Source of the DNA: a virus
Strand: one strand, 5' to 3'
Length of the DNA: 23,351 bases
IMG/VR virus record: IMGVR_UViG_3300006641_000188
Span: 1-23,351 of that record
Part shown: piece after piece, positions 6,400 to 11,392 of the stretch
Layout: every line of letters begins with the position of its first letter
How positions within the stretch are numbered: position 1 is the stretch's first letter
Notes under the pieces: model-generated
What the model was told of the DNA's origin: nothing
Seen by the model: only the letters and a program-made list of their open reading frames with translations
Databases searched by the model: none
Program-made: the position numbers and the translations under genes

Positions 6400-6636
6400 T
6401 TATTGGAACTTGTTCATTGCGAGCTTGGTAATCTGGGCGATCATTCGCAGGAGAAGTTCGTGGATGCCAAGCCAGCCCTTGGCGACGAGTTGGTCCATGT
6501 GGTTATCTTCGGTGTTGTGGAGGTGGGAGAGCATTGCGGCGAAGTCGGCGGCTTCTCGTAAATGAAACATCAATTGAGAATAAGCCTCTCCACGTGTAAA
6601 GTTGCCGCCCACGGTGCTGTATTTTCCAGAGGTCAT
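6400..6636 (-). CDS. Unknown helical phage protein, 78 aa
   Basis: The ATG at 6636 is chosen because GGAG lies six bases upstream; longer upstream extensions in this frame are shadows of the zinc-ribbon gene. The protein (MTSGKYSTVGGNFTRGEAYS...) has a predicted helix with EAADFAAMLSHLHNTEDNH and another with GWLGIHELLLRMIAQITKLA. It looks like a small helical bundle. Function unknown. Its ATG overlaps the stop of a 22-residue frame. Confidence 0.6.
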   Translation of the reverse strand: MTSGKYSTVGGNFTRGEAYSQLMFHLREAADFAAMLSHLHNTEDNHMDQLVAKGWLGIHELLLRMIAQITKLAMNKFQ

Positions 6637-6701
6637 ATGCATCTCCAATTGCGTCCGAGGCCGATGAGCCTCACGGTTTCTAAGAATCGTTGGTCGACCA
6701 T
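6633..6701 (-). CDS. Possible 22-residue microprotein
   Basis: An ATG at 6701 lies five bases after the stop of the zinc-ribbon gene, with AAAGGATG as SD, and the frame (starting MVDQRFLETVRLIGL) ends in a TGA that overlaps the ATG of the next gene. Exact fit into the gap with ATGA coupling argues for translation, perhaps only to couple its neighbours. No function can be suggested. Confidence 0.4.
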   Translation of the reverse strand: MVDQRFLETVRLIGLGRNWRCI

Positions 6702-6706
6702 TGGTA

Positions 6707-6934
6707 TCATCCTTTCGGTTCGAAGAATCTGCCTTCTCTGCCGCAATCAAAAGGCTGGGTTGCTGGCAGCGATCGGTGTGAGTCACAGTATTCGTAACCG
6801 ATTTGTGGTTTGCCTGTGACAAGGTCGGGGCCGCGGTGGTTTTGCGGCGCGATGCAGCGGAGGCTTCCGGTTTTGATGAAGAATATTCGGGATTGCTTTG
6901 ACCATTTGCAGGCTGCGCAGATTCGGTCAACCAT
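6707..6934 (-). CDS. Small cysteine-rich (zinc-ribbon-like) phage protein, 75 aa
   Basis: ATG at 6934 with AAGGA upstream, overlapping the HTH gene by 8 bp. Cysteines at CAAC, RC, YC and DC positions (CAACKW at the start, CDSHRS in the middle, FDCGREGRFFEP at the end) form the pattern of a widespread phage family whose C-terminus reads CG.EGRFFEP. It probably binds zinc. Function unknown. Coded within a different frame of a longer open frame, which is rejected. Confidence 0.7.
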   Translation of the reverse strand: MVDRICAACKWSKQSRIFFIKTGSLRCIAPQNHRGPDLVTGKPQIGYEYCDSHRSLPATQPFDCGREGRFFEPKG

Positions 6935-7148
6935 TGGGAAAGTCCTTTAGGTGCAGGTCTAGCTCATAGCCTAGGGCGTCGGCCCAACGGCAGAGGGAAT
7001 CGATGGAAGGGGTGGATTTAAGTTGTTCCCAATTGGAGAGGGAAGCAGGCATGACCGTGGCGGAATTGGCAACGGTCTCTTGGGTGAGGTGGCGTTCCTT
7101 GCGGATCTTGCACAGTTCTGAAAGGAGGACGACGGTGTTTGGGTGCAT
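6927..7148 (-). CDS. HTH (XRE/Cro-like) transcription regulator, 73 aa
   Basis: A compact lambda-repressor-like domain: helix KIRKERHLTQETVANSA (about residues 13-29) and recognition region MPASLSNWEQLKSTPSIDSL, followed by CRWADALGYELDLHL. The pattern 'LTQE.VA......S..S.WE....P....L..WA.ALG' is the XRE family. It is small, without an oligomerisation domain, like Cro or Aca proteins. The ATG at 7148 is preceded by GGAGGATCTAACCCC, the recurrent junction motif. It is a candidate regulator of the leftward operon. Confidence 0.85.
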   Translation of the reverse strand: MHPNTVVLLSELCKIRKERHLTQETVANSATVMPASLSNWEQLKSTPSIDSLCRWADALGYELDLHLKDFPNG

Positions 7149-7152
7149 GGGG

Positions 7153-7464
7153 TTAGATCCTCCGGTTGATCTGGGTGGGCCGCAGGTTTAGGATCGCCCG
7201 CAGGTCTATCGCAGGTTCATCGTAGGCGATGATCTCGCGGGGGATTTCGATTTCGGCGCGGTCCATGCGGTCGATGGCGTAGGCAAGGGCGTCGGCGCAG
7301 GTTTGGCCAGTGGCGAAGGCGATAAGCGCAGGTGGGCCGGGGAAGCGGAGAGTGCATTCCCAGCGATGGTGCGCGGGGCGGGCGTCGCTGTTTTGGTGGA
7401 GGGAATAGACAGACCAGCCGCGGGAGGTTAGTTCGGCGAGAAGGTCTTCGATTGGGCGGGTCAT
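7153..7464 (-). CDS. Unknown phage protein, 103 aa
   Basis: The ATG at 7464 overlaps the previous stop (ATGA) and has AAAGG upstream; longer upstream frame is a shadow. The protein starts MTRPIEDLLAELTSRGWSVY and has a beta-rich middle (RWECTLRFPGPPALIAFATG) and a helix (CADALAYAIDRMDRAEIE). The layout 'GW.V......W.......P.....A.G.T..EAL..A' resembles small phage proteins of unknown function. The last codons encode the SD of the HTH gene. Confidence 0.6.
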   Translation of the reverse strand: MTRPIEDLLAELTSRGWSVYSLHQNSDARPAHHRWECTLRFPGPPALIAFATGQTCADALAYAIDRMDRAEIEIPREIIAYDEPAIDLRAILNLRPTQINRRI

Positions 7465-7751
7465 TTCAGGATACCTTTCTCGCGAAGGATGGCTTCGGCA
7501 AGGGCGTGCTGGGTGGGTGTGCCGATGAATTGCTTGCGCGGGGTGGATGGGGTGAGGGGTGCGCCGGCATGGTCGGCGGAACCGTAGAGGAGGGCGATGA
7601 GGTCCGCGAAGCCACGGGTTGTGCGGGAGTAGGAAAGGATGCAAGGCTCGCCGCCGGGCTTGCGGGGAAGTTCGGCGTAGAGGTAGCGGGAGTCCGCCCA
7701 GACGCGGAGGGCATTAGGTGGGGCAAAGGTGGGGGTGCGGGAGGCGGACAT
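7461..7751 (-). CDS. Unknown phage protein, 96 aa
   Basis: ATG at 7751, with GAGG nine bases upstream that overlaps the stop of the 32-residue membrane peptide gene. It begins MSASRTPTFAPPNALRVWAD, then a beta hairpin (SRYLYAELPRKPGGEPCILS), a helix TTRGFADLIALLYG and a C-terminal helix ALAEAILREKGIL. No family recognised. An upstream TTG start is possible but has no better SD. Confidence 0.55.
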   Translation of the reverse strand: MSASRTPTFAPPNALRVWADSRYLYAELPRKPGGEPCILSYSRTTRGFADLIALLYGSADHAGAPLTPSTPRKQFIGTPTQHALAEAILREKGILK

Positions 7752-7762
7752 GGGGGTAAGCC

Positions 7763-7861
7763 TCAAAGGTTCGCGGCGATGGTAAGTTGGATTCCGTAGA
7801 GAACAAGGGCGAAGATCGTGCCGGCGATGGCGGCGAGGATGCAGTTGAGGATTGTGGCCAT
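7763..7861 (-). CDS. 32-residue single-pass membrane peptide
   Basis: ATG at 7861 with a strong SD (CTGGAG, 7 bases upstream). The whole peptide is one hydrophobic helix, starting MATILNCILAAIAGTIF and containing ALVLYGIQLTIA. It is too short for a typical holin; it could be a small membrane modulator (for example in lysis timing, superinfection exclusion or anti-defence), but nothing proves this. The stop TGA overlaps the SD of the next gene. A frame on the same strand covering 7714-7929 is a shadow. Confidence 0.55.
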   Translation of the reverse strand: MATILNCILAAIAGTIFALVLYGIQLTIAANL

Positions 7862-7877
7862 GGGAATGCTCCAGTTG

Positions 7878-7900
7878 GATCGCTGTTATGGATCGCTGGG
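7878..7900 (-). promoter_or_regulatory. GATC-repeat pair (stoperator-like site)
   Basis: A 23-bp composite of two GATCGCTG units with TTATG between, 22/23 identical to 5606-5628. It lies between the HTH gene and the start of the membrane peptide gene, directly upstream of the SD. In transcript sense each unit reads CAGCGATC. Confidence 0.5.
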
Positions 7901-7929
7901 GTGGGCAGGGGACATGGACCCCTGCCCAC
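7901..7929. repeat. Perfect 11-bp inverted repeat after the HTH gene
   Basis: GTGGGCAGGGG (7901-7911), 7-nt loop, CCCCTGCCCAC (7919-7929). It lies nine bases downstream of the HTH gene stop. No U-tract follows on the minus strand. The stem core GGGCAGGGG is repeated in the hairpin at 8233-8255 on the other side of the same gene. Confidence 0.6.
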
Positions 7930-7937
7930 GGAAGGAC

Positions 7938-8213
7938 TTAGGCGCGGAGTTTAGTTATGCGGGCTTTGGGATGGACGTAGATGAAATCCCCGCCTAGGGC
8001 ACGGGCTATGGCCATGACTGTGGAGAAGCGGGGGCGTAGGGTATCGCCTTGGAACCAGTTATAGATGGTGGAAGGGGAAACGCCAGCAGCGGCGGCGATT
8101 TCTTTCCAGTGCCTGCCATCGAGTTCGCAGGCTGTGCGGAGTTGATCTATGACTGGATCTTTGTCGCGGAAGGAATAGGTGATATAGCCGAAGACTTTAG
8201 CGCGGCGAGCCAT
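7938..8213 (-). CDS. HTH (XRE-like) DNA-binding protein, 91 aa
   Basis: Residues about 20-70 form a helix-turn-helix: DQLRTACELDGRHWKEIAAA, AGVSPSTIYNWFQGDTLRP, then STVMAIARALGGDFIYVHP. The 'I...AGVS.STI.NW..G.T..P...T......ALG' pattern is typical of phage XRE repressors. N-terminus has ten extra residues before it (MARRAKVFGYIT). SD GGAG lies seven bases before the ATG at 8213. It is flanked by two matching GC hairpins and close to GATC repeats, so it is a candidate repressor for them; this link is inference. Confidence 0.85.
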   Translation of the reverse strand: MARRAKVFGYITYSFRDKDPVIDQLRTACELDGRHWKEIAAAAGVSPSTIYNWFQGDTLRPRFSTVMAIARALGGDFIYVHPKARITKLRA

Positions 8214-8232
8214 GACTTTTCTCCGTTGGGTT

Positions 8233-8255
8233 GGGCAGGGGAAGACCCCCTGCCC
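8233..8255. repeat. 9-bp inverted repeat upstream of the HTH gene
   Basis: GGGCAGGGG (8233-8241) and CCCCTGCCC (8247-8255) with a 5-nt loop. It sits between the coiled-coil gene stop (8267) and the HTH SD. The arms match the core of the hairpin at 7901-7929. Confidence 0.55.
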
Positions 8256-8266
8256 GGAAGTGGGGA

Positions 8267-8845
8267 TTAGAAGCGGTTGAAGGGGTTGTAATCAGCAGCG
8301 ATGGTTACAGGTTCCAAATCCATTTCCACGTTAGCGGAAGTAGGCGCAGGGTTGTCAAGGTTGCGGTCCTGATCCAAAGGAAAGGTCTGGGCCGCTACCT
8401 CCAAAGCGGCTGGGGCAGAGCGAACAAGGGAAGCCTTGAGCCGATCGGCCATGGAAGTGAAGTCGGAAAGGCGAGCGTGGAGTGCGGCCTTGTCGGCTTC
8501 GAGGAGGGAAATCATAGTATCACGGGCATCGATATCGATAGAGAGATCGTTGATCTTGGCCTGAGCGGCGTCATCGACGATGGTGAGTTCATAGACCTTT
8601 GTTTCGAGGGAAGCGTTGCGGTCACGTTCAGCGGAGAGGGAACCGTTAAGATATTCGTTATCTAGCTCCAGCATCTTGATGCGCTCGCGCTGCTGGGTGA
8701 TGGTTGTCTGGTATTCGGCGGCTTCAAGCTGGGCGAAGGCCAAATCCTCCTCCAGCTTGCGAATGCGGGCTTCGAGTTCGGGGATACGGTCGAAAGCTTC
8801 AGTGGCGGCGCGGAGGGCGTTGAGAGTGTCGTGGATGGAAGACAT
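8267..8845 (-). CDS. Coiled-coil phage protein, 192 aa
   Basis: Residues about 15-135 are almost continuous coiled coil (for example ELEARIRKLEEDLAFAQLEA, QQRERIKMLELDNEYLNGSL, RDTMISLLEADKAALHARLS). The last 50 residues are Ala/Pro/Asp-rich and probably flexible, ending YNPFNRF. No enzymatic motif. It might be a scaffold-like or DNA-segregation accessory protein, but I do not recognise a family. SD AGGAG is seven bases from the ATG at 8845; three GATC repeats lie upstream. Confidence 0.65.
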   Translation of the reverse strand: MSSIHDTLNALRAATEAFDRIPELEARIRKLEEDLAFAQLEAAEYQTTITQQRERIKMLELDNEYLNGSLSAERDRNASLETKVYELTIVDDAAQAKINDLSIDIDARDTMISLLEADKAALHARLSDFTSMADRLKASLVRSAPAALEVAAQTFPLDQDRNLDNPAPTSANVEMDLEPVTIAADYNPFNRF

Positions 8846-8869
8846 TTGCTAACTCCTATCAGAGCCTAG

Positions 8870-8897
8870 GATCATTGATCGCTGTCATTGATCGTTG
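8870..8897 (-). promoter_or_regulatory. GATC-repeat triplet (stoperator-like site)
   Basis: GATCATTGATCGCTG followed by TCATTGATCGTTG. It matches 5599-5626 at 26 of 28 positions by eye. It lies 25 bases upstream of the coiled-coil gene start. A further copy, GATCATTGATCATTGCTG, is at 8995-9012. Confidence 0.5.
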
Positions 8898-9019
8898 CTC
8901 TGGTCTTTGGTTGCGTAGTCTGGGAGAGGAAAGCGGCGGCTTGGTTCACCGCTTCCCTCGAAGCATAAGTGACTGGTCATTGCTGGCAAGCAGAGATCAT
9001 TGATCATTGCTGCGGCCAT
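8885..9019 (-). CDS. Possible 44-residue ORF (low confidence)
   Basis: An ATG at 9019 with AAGG five bases upstream opens a 44-residue frame, starting MAAAMINDLCLPAMTSHLC and ending in SNDQ. It spans the gap between two genes, but part of it is dictated by the GATC repeats and part by an imperfect 11-bp inverted repeat (8926-8936 with 8949-8959). It may simply be spacer. No family recognised. Confidence 0.25.
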   Translation of the reverse strand: MAAAMINDLCLPAMTSHLCFEGSGEPSRRFPLPDYATKDQSNDQ

Positions 9020-9043
9020 CCTGACCTTGTGTTATGCTTAGAG

Positions 9044-9069
9044 CCAACTGGAGGAGATGCTCCAGTTGG
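9044..9069. repeat. Perfect 10-bp hairpin downstream of the 207-aa gene
   Basis: CCAACTGGAG (9044-9053), loop GAGATG, CTCCAGTTGG (9060-9069), 16 bases beyond the stop of the 207-residue gene. No U-tract. Its right part, ATGCTCCAGTTGGATCG (9057-9073), is identical to 7866-7882, where it carries the SD of the membrane peptide gene. Confidence 0.55.
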
Positions 9070-9084
9070 ATCGTTGCTTGGCCC

Positions 9085-9708
9085 TTAGGCGTTAGGCTGC
9101 TGGGCCTTACGCGGGGCGACCTTGCCTGCCTGGGTCTTGGAAAGCTGGGTCTTGCGCTCGGCAGCGGCAGCTTCCGCCTTGGCGACGAGCGTCGGGCTTT
9201 CGTGGATCAGCGAAGCGATGCTGATGGCCGAGGTCTTGGCCGTGCGGGCTTCGATGTTAGCCGTGGCCTGCTCAATGAAGCTGGGGTCGGCTTCGATCAA
9301 GGCATTCGCGGCCTTGGTGATGTCCGAGGCGAGGACGTGGGAGATTTTCATCCCCGCGGCCTTGATTTCGTTCTTGACCACCTCCTTGGCAAGGCGGCGG
9401 GCTTCGGTCATGACAATGCCGGAGATTTTCTTGCCATCGGCGGAAGCCGGGGCACGACCACGGGTGATCTTGCCGGCCTTGAGCTTGGTGAAGTTTTCCT
9501 CGGCCTTGGCCATGGCAGCGGCCTGCGCATCGGCAAGGGCTTCGCCTTCAAGGCCCTTGGTCGTGATCTTGCTCATGCCTTTGTTGAGGAGGACTTTCAG
9601 CCCCTCTTCAAGCGCGAGCTGATACATCGCATCGGGGATATCGGTGTCGGTATTGACTTCGAGCGGGCGATTGCCTGCCTTGGTAACGGGGATTTTCAGA
9701 ATGGCCAT
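9085..9708 (-). CDS. Unknown Ala/Lys-rich phage protein, 207 aa
   Basis: ATG at 9708 (MAILKIPVTKAGNRPLEVN) is preferred to a TTG three codons earlier. The protein is basic and alanine-rich: an N-terminal beta-like segment, then helices with LADAQAAAMAKAEENFTKLK, RGRAPASADGKK, EARRLAKEVVKNEIKAAGMK and a basic C-terminal tail KTQAGKVAPRKAQQPNA. The composition fits a nucleic-acid-binding protein. No family recognised. It is preceded by a 350-bp leader holding a promoter, a structured RNA candidate and a repeat cluster, which suggests strongly regulated and perhaps abundant expression. Confidence 0.65.
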   Translation of the reverse strand: MAILKIPVTKAGNRPLEVNTDTDIPDAMYQLALEEGLKVLLNKGMSKITTKGLEGEALADAQAAAMAKAEENFTKLKAGKITRGRAPASADGKKISGIVMTEARRLAKEVVKNEIKAAGMKISHVLASDITKAANALIEADPSFIEQATANIEARTAKTSAISIASLIHESPTLVAKAEAAAAERKTQLSKTQAGKVAPRKAQQPNA

Positions 9709-9730
9709 GGTTGCCAAACTCTCTAGGTTG

Positions 9731-9774
9731 GATCATTGATCAATGATCTAGGATCAATGATCTTTGATCGCTGG
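9731..9774 (-). promoter_or_regulatory. Dense GATC-repeat cluster with an 18-bp palindrome
   Basis: GATCATTGATCAATGATC (9731-9748) is a perfect palindrome; it is followed by GATCAATGATC (9752-9762) and TTTGATCGCTGGGG (9763-9774). Six GATC tetramers occur in 44 bp. It sits directly upstream of the 207-residue gene and is the densest site of the family, so it is the best candidate main operator. Confidence 0.55.
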
Positions 9775-9854
9775 GGTGGTAGACTATCACAGACAGCGGC
9801 GCGGTTTTGGGTCCGGGGACTTACTGGGCGCGCTTGAACGTGATCTATGCTACC

Positions 9855-9976
9855 GGGTTCGAGCGGGATTGCTCGAAAAGACAATGCCACAGTCAGTGCG
9901 GTTAATCACAACCGGCAGCGGACAAAGATGCTGCATTCACAAGAGTTAACCGAATTCATCTTGCGAATTGGCATTG
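9855..9976 (-). ncRNA. Nested multi-stem RNA candidate
   Basis: Nested inverted repeats: CAATGCC/GGCATTG (9882-9888 with 9970-9976), inside it CGGTTAA/TTAACCG (9899-9905 with 9946-9952), inside it GCAGC/GCTGC (9915-9919 with 9930-9934), plus an alternative CGGTT/AACCG (9899-9914). Beside this, TTCGAGC/GCTCGAA (9858-9864 with 9871-9877) forms a separate hairpin. No convincing ORF. A strong leftward promoter at 10058-10085 would transcribe it about 75 bases after the start. It may be a small RNA or a regulatory leader of the 207-residue gene. No known RNA family recognised. Confidence 0.45.
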
Positions 9977-9996
9977 CCTTTTCCAACAATCCCCAA

Positions 9997-10036
9997 GGAG
10001 GCAGCGATTGACTAATGACCTTTGATCGCTGCCTCC
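9997..10036 (-). other. 12-bp perfect hairpin at the start of the leftward transcript
   Basis: GGAGGCAGCGAT (9997-10008) pairs perfectly with ATCGCTGCCTCC (10025-10036), loop 16 nt. Both arms carry a GATC-repeat half-site, so the hairpin seems built from two inverted copies of the repeat. It begins about 15 bases after the predicted transcription start. It could attenuate transcription or act as an operator. Confidence 0.55.
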
Positions 10037-10057
10037 GGGAATCCCCGAGTGTAGATG

Positions 10058-10085
10058 ATTATACCAGATGCGTTTGAGAAGTCAA
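10058..10085 (-). promoter_or_regulatory. Strong sigma70-type promoter, leftward
   Basis: TTGACT (10080-10085), a 16-bp spacer ending in TGG, and TATAAT (10058-10063) on the minus strand. Start expected near 10051. The segment TGATTATACCAGATGC (10056-10071, plus-strand reading) is identical to that of the promoter at 5858-5885. No gene begins close downstream: the first product would be the structured region 9855-10036. Confidence 0.8.
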
Positions 10086-10104
10086 TCGGGAATTTTCAGG
10101 AAAA

Positions 10105-10164
10105 TCAAACGCATTTCCCGATGGTGAAGCCGATGGCGAAGCAGAAGATGGCGAAGGGGATCAT
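10105..10164 (-). CDS. 19-residue hydrophobic peptide
   Basis: An ATG at 10164 overlaps the stop of the 65-residue gene (ATGA) and opens a 19-codon frame, MIPFAIFCFAIGFTIGKCV, that is one hydrophobic helix with a lysine near the end. It is similar in kind to the 32-residue peptide at 7763-7861 and the 23-residue peptide at 11943-12014. Translation is plausible through coupling; function unknown. Confidence 0.4.
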   Translation of the reverse strand: MIPFAIFCFAIGFTIGKCV

Positions 10165-10358
10165 TGGTTATTGACCTTTGCTTGCGCGGCCATGCGAATG
10201 GCTTCGGCTCTGGCGTAATAGGCGAAGGCTTCGTATTCGAGCTTGCGGGCTTGGCGGATCAGCGCGGGGATTTGCTCATGGATGCTAAGCGCTTCTTCGA
10301 GAAGCTTATCGCCCATGGCTTGGAGGTTGGAGACAGGGTCAAGAGAGGGCTTGGTCAT
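10161..10358 (-). CDS. Small helical phage protein, 65 aa
   Basis: ATG at 10358 with AAAGGA upstream. The protein begins MTKPSLDPVSNLQAMGDKL and is nearly all helix (LLEEALSIHEQIPALIRQAR, YEAFAYYARAEAIRMAAQA). It may form a helical hairpin or coiled coil. No family recognised. The SD lies right behind a GATC repeat (10375-10390) that also forms the end of the upstream gene. Confidence 0.6.
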   Translation of the reverse strand: MTKPSLDPVSNLQAMGDKLLEEALSIHEQIPALIRQARKLEYEAFAYYARAEAIRMAAQAKVNNQ

Positions 10359-10377
10359 TGCTGCGGTCCTTTGCGGA

Positions 10378-10584
10378 TTATTGATCGCTGAGGAAGTCGA
10401 AGACGAGGGAGAGGATATTATCCAGCTCAGCGATTGAGATTACCATCGACGCTGCATAGGCAATGGCGATTGCCTCGTAACGGGAGGCAGTGGCGCGGCA
10501 GGGAAAGTCATGGAAGGCTGCGGCGGCTGCGTCAAGGGATTTGGTAGAGATAGTTGCTTCGAGGGTGGCTTCGAGATTGGTCAT
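10378..10584 (-). CDS. Small helical phage protein, 68 aa
   Basis: ATG at 10584 with AAGAGG upstream (a second ATG two codons earlier is too close to the SD). It begins MTNLEATLEATISTKSLDAA and continues with a helical, alanine- and isoleucine-rich region (SRYEAIAIAYAASMVISIAE), ending FDFLSDQ. The SDQ-stop comes from the GATC repeat, as in the 72-residue gene at 5614. Function unknown. Confidence 0.6.
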   Translation of the reverse strand: MTNLEATLEATISTKSLDAAAAAFHDFPCRATASRYEAIAIAYAASMVISIAELDNILSLVFDFLSDQ

Positions 10585-10658
10585 TGGCATTGCCTCTTGG
10601 TTAGCTGGGCCTGTCCCCAGCGCCCTTGCATCCTCGCATCGATCGGGGCGGTTGTAAA

Positions 10659-10675
10659 TGCGGCATTTTGCCGCA
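10659..10675 (-). terminator. Weak terminator-like hairpin
   Basis: TGCGGC, loop ATTTT, GCCGCA. On the minus strand it is followed by TTTACAACC, a short T-run. It lies 64 bases beyond the stop of the zinc-ribbon gene at 10739 and could partly terminate or attenuate that transcript. A second hairpin, GCTGGG/CCCAGC at 10604-10621, follows. The 154-bp gap 10585-10738 otherwise holds only the repeat at 10713-10730. Confidence 0.35.
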
Positions 10676-10712
10676 CTTGGGTTAGGGGAAGGGAGGGAAC
10701 GCTGGCGGGGAT

Positions 10713-10730
10713 ATGGGACGCTGGCGCTAC
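10713..10730 (-). repeat. 18-bp dispersed repeat, copy 1
   Basis: On the minus strand this reads GTAGCGCCAGCGTCCCAT and is identical to plus-strand 13093-13110. A degenerate second copy (CGCCAGCGTTCCC in minus sense) follows within 25 bp. It lies nine bases beyond the stop of the leftward zinc-ribbon gene, so both copies are placed just after a gene end in transcript sense. Confidence 0.6.
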
Positions 10731-10738
10731 AGGTTTGG

Positions 10739-11032
10739 TTAACTTTTCTTTCGTTTAAAATGGGCATCAATCAACCATGAATAGTCTTTGCTATGCTTTA
10801 TCGGATCGCCTATAAGTTCTGCGGCCGCAGGAAAACAGACAGGGCAAACCATGCGCACCATTTTGGTTGACGTTCCGCATTTGATCTTGGGATTACATTG
10901 CGCAAATCTTGGATGCCAAGGCTTTGTGGCTTCGGTCATCCAATGCACAACGCCATATTGATCGCGGCCTACGCCTTCGGCTTCGAGCATTCTAGTCGCA
11001 ACATATCGTGATTTAACAGTAACTTCGGACAT
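10739..11032 (-). CDS. Zinc-ribbon-like unknown phage protein, 97 aa
   Basis: ATG at 11032 with SD AGGAG inside a GATC repeat; an upstream frame extension to 11119 is untranslated leader. The middle has cysteines C46 and C52 (AQCNPKIKCG) and a CPVC pair (VCPVCFPAAAEL), consistent with a single zinc site. N-terminus MSEVTVKSRYVATRMLEAEG, basic C-terminus FKRKKS. It is the first gene of the leftward transcript from the promoter at 11091-11119 and therefore a likely immediate-early product. No family recognised. AT-richer than neighbours. Confidence 0.65.
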   Translation of the reverse strand: MSEVTVKSRYVATRMLEAEGVGRDQYGVVHWMTEATKPWHPRFAQCNPKIKCGTSTKMVRMVCPVCFPAAAELIGDPIKHSKDYSWLIDAHFKRKKS

Positions 11033-11056
11033 TGGATCGCTCCTGTTGATCGTTGC
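11032..11056 (-). promoter_or_regulatory. GATC repeats in the leader of the first leftward gene
   Basis: TTGGATCGCTCC and TTGATCGTTGC lie either side of the SD, followed by a TTGC tetranucleotide run (about 11050-11068). In transcript sense this is GCAAGCAAGC then CGATCAACAGGAGCGATCC before the ATG, so protein binding here could block both transcription and initiation. Confidence 0.45.
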
Positions 11057-11090
11057 TTGCTTGCTTGCTCTCTTCCCCAGCGTATTCCTT

Positions 11091-11119
11091 ATTATACCCC
11101 CAGGCTTCGCATAAATCAA
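11091..11119 (-). promoter_or_regulatory. Strong sigma70-type promoter for the leftward operon
   Basis: TTGATT (11114-11119), a 17-bp spacer and consensus TATAAT (11091-11096) on the minus strand. Transcription would start near 11084, giving a leader of about 52 bases before the zinc-ribbon gene. It is the rightmost leftward promoter and faces away from the rightward block, so it is the probable main early promoter. Confidence 0.75.
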
Positions 11120-11236
11120 CCATAATTTACCACAATCGCGGCTGATCTTAGACCGCCTCCAAACTCTTTAGCATCTCTCTTGCATCCTCCCTGGAACCTT
11201 CCTTGATCCCAGCAATCTTCAATACCCGTCACACCA

Positions 11237-11392
11237 GTCTCCACCTCCCCCTCCACCTCCACCTCCCCCCTACTATCTACCCTACTATCTCTCTCTAATA
11301 TATATGAGACTTTTATAGGGGGGATAATGGGGGATAATGGGGGTAGGGAGGGAGAGAGGGGGAGAGGTAGGTGGGGGTGAGATGGGTTTCGA
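11237..11392. repeat. Pyrimidine/purine low-complexity block with AT core
   Basis: A pyrimidine-rich arm (CCACCTCC repeats, and CCCTACTATCT twice at 11268-11278 and 11280-11290) is followed by an AT core (TAATATATATGAG, TTTTATAG) and a purine-rich arm with GGGGGATAAT twice (11319-11328, 11329-11338) and GGGAGGGAGAGAGGGGGAG. The arms are partly complementary, so the block is a large imperfect inverted repeat about the AT core. Such sequence can melt or form unusual DNA and fits an origin-like element. Confidence 0.5.

Noticed and set aside
6400-6930. 176-residue minus-strand frame
   Set aside because: Its first 98 codons overlap the zinc-ribbon gene in another frame; the SD supports the start at 6636.
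7714-7929. 71-residue minus-strand frame
   Set aside because: Pro/Ser-rich shadow; the overlapping 32-residue frame has a better SD and coherent hydrophobic pattern.
9850-9880. tRNA-like GGTTCGAGC string
   Set aside because: No acceptor, D or anticodon arms can be assembled around it; the segment fits a simple hairpin better.
9906-9974. 22-residue ORF inside the structured RNA candidate
   Set aside because: Its AAAAGG is only two bases from the ATG, too close for an SD, and its sequence is dictated by the nested stems.
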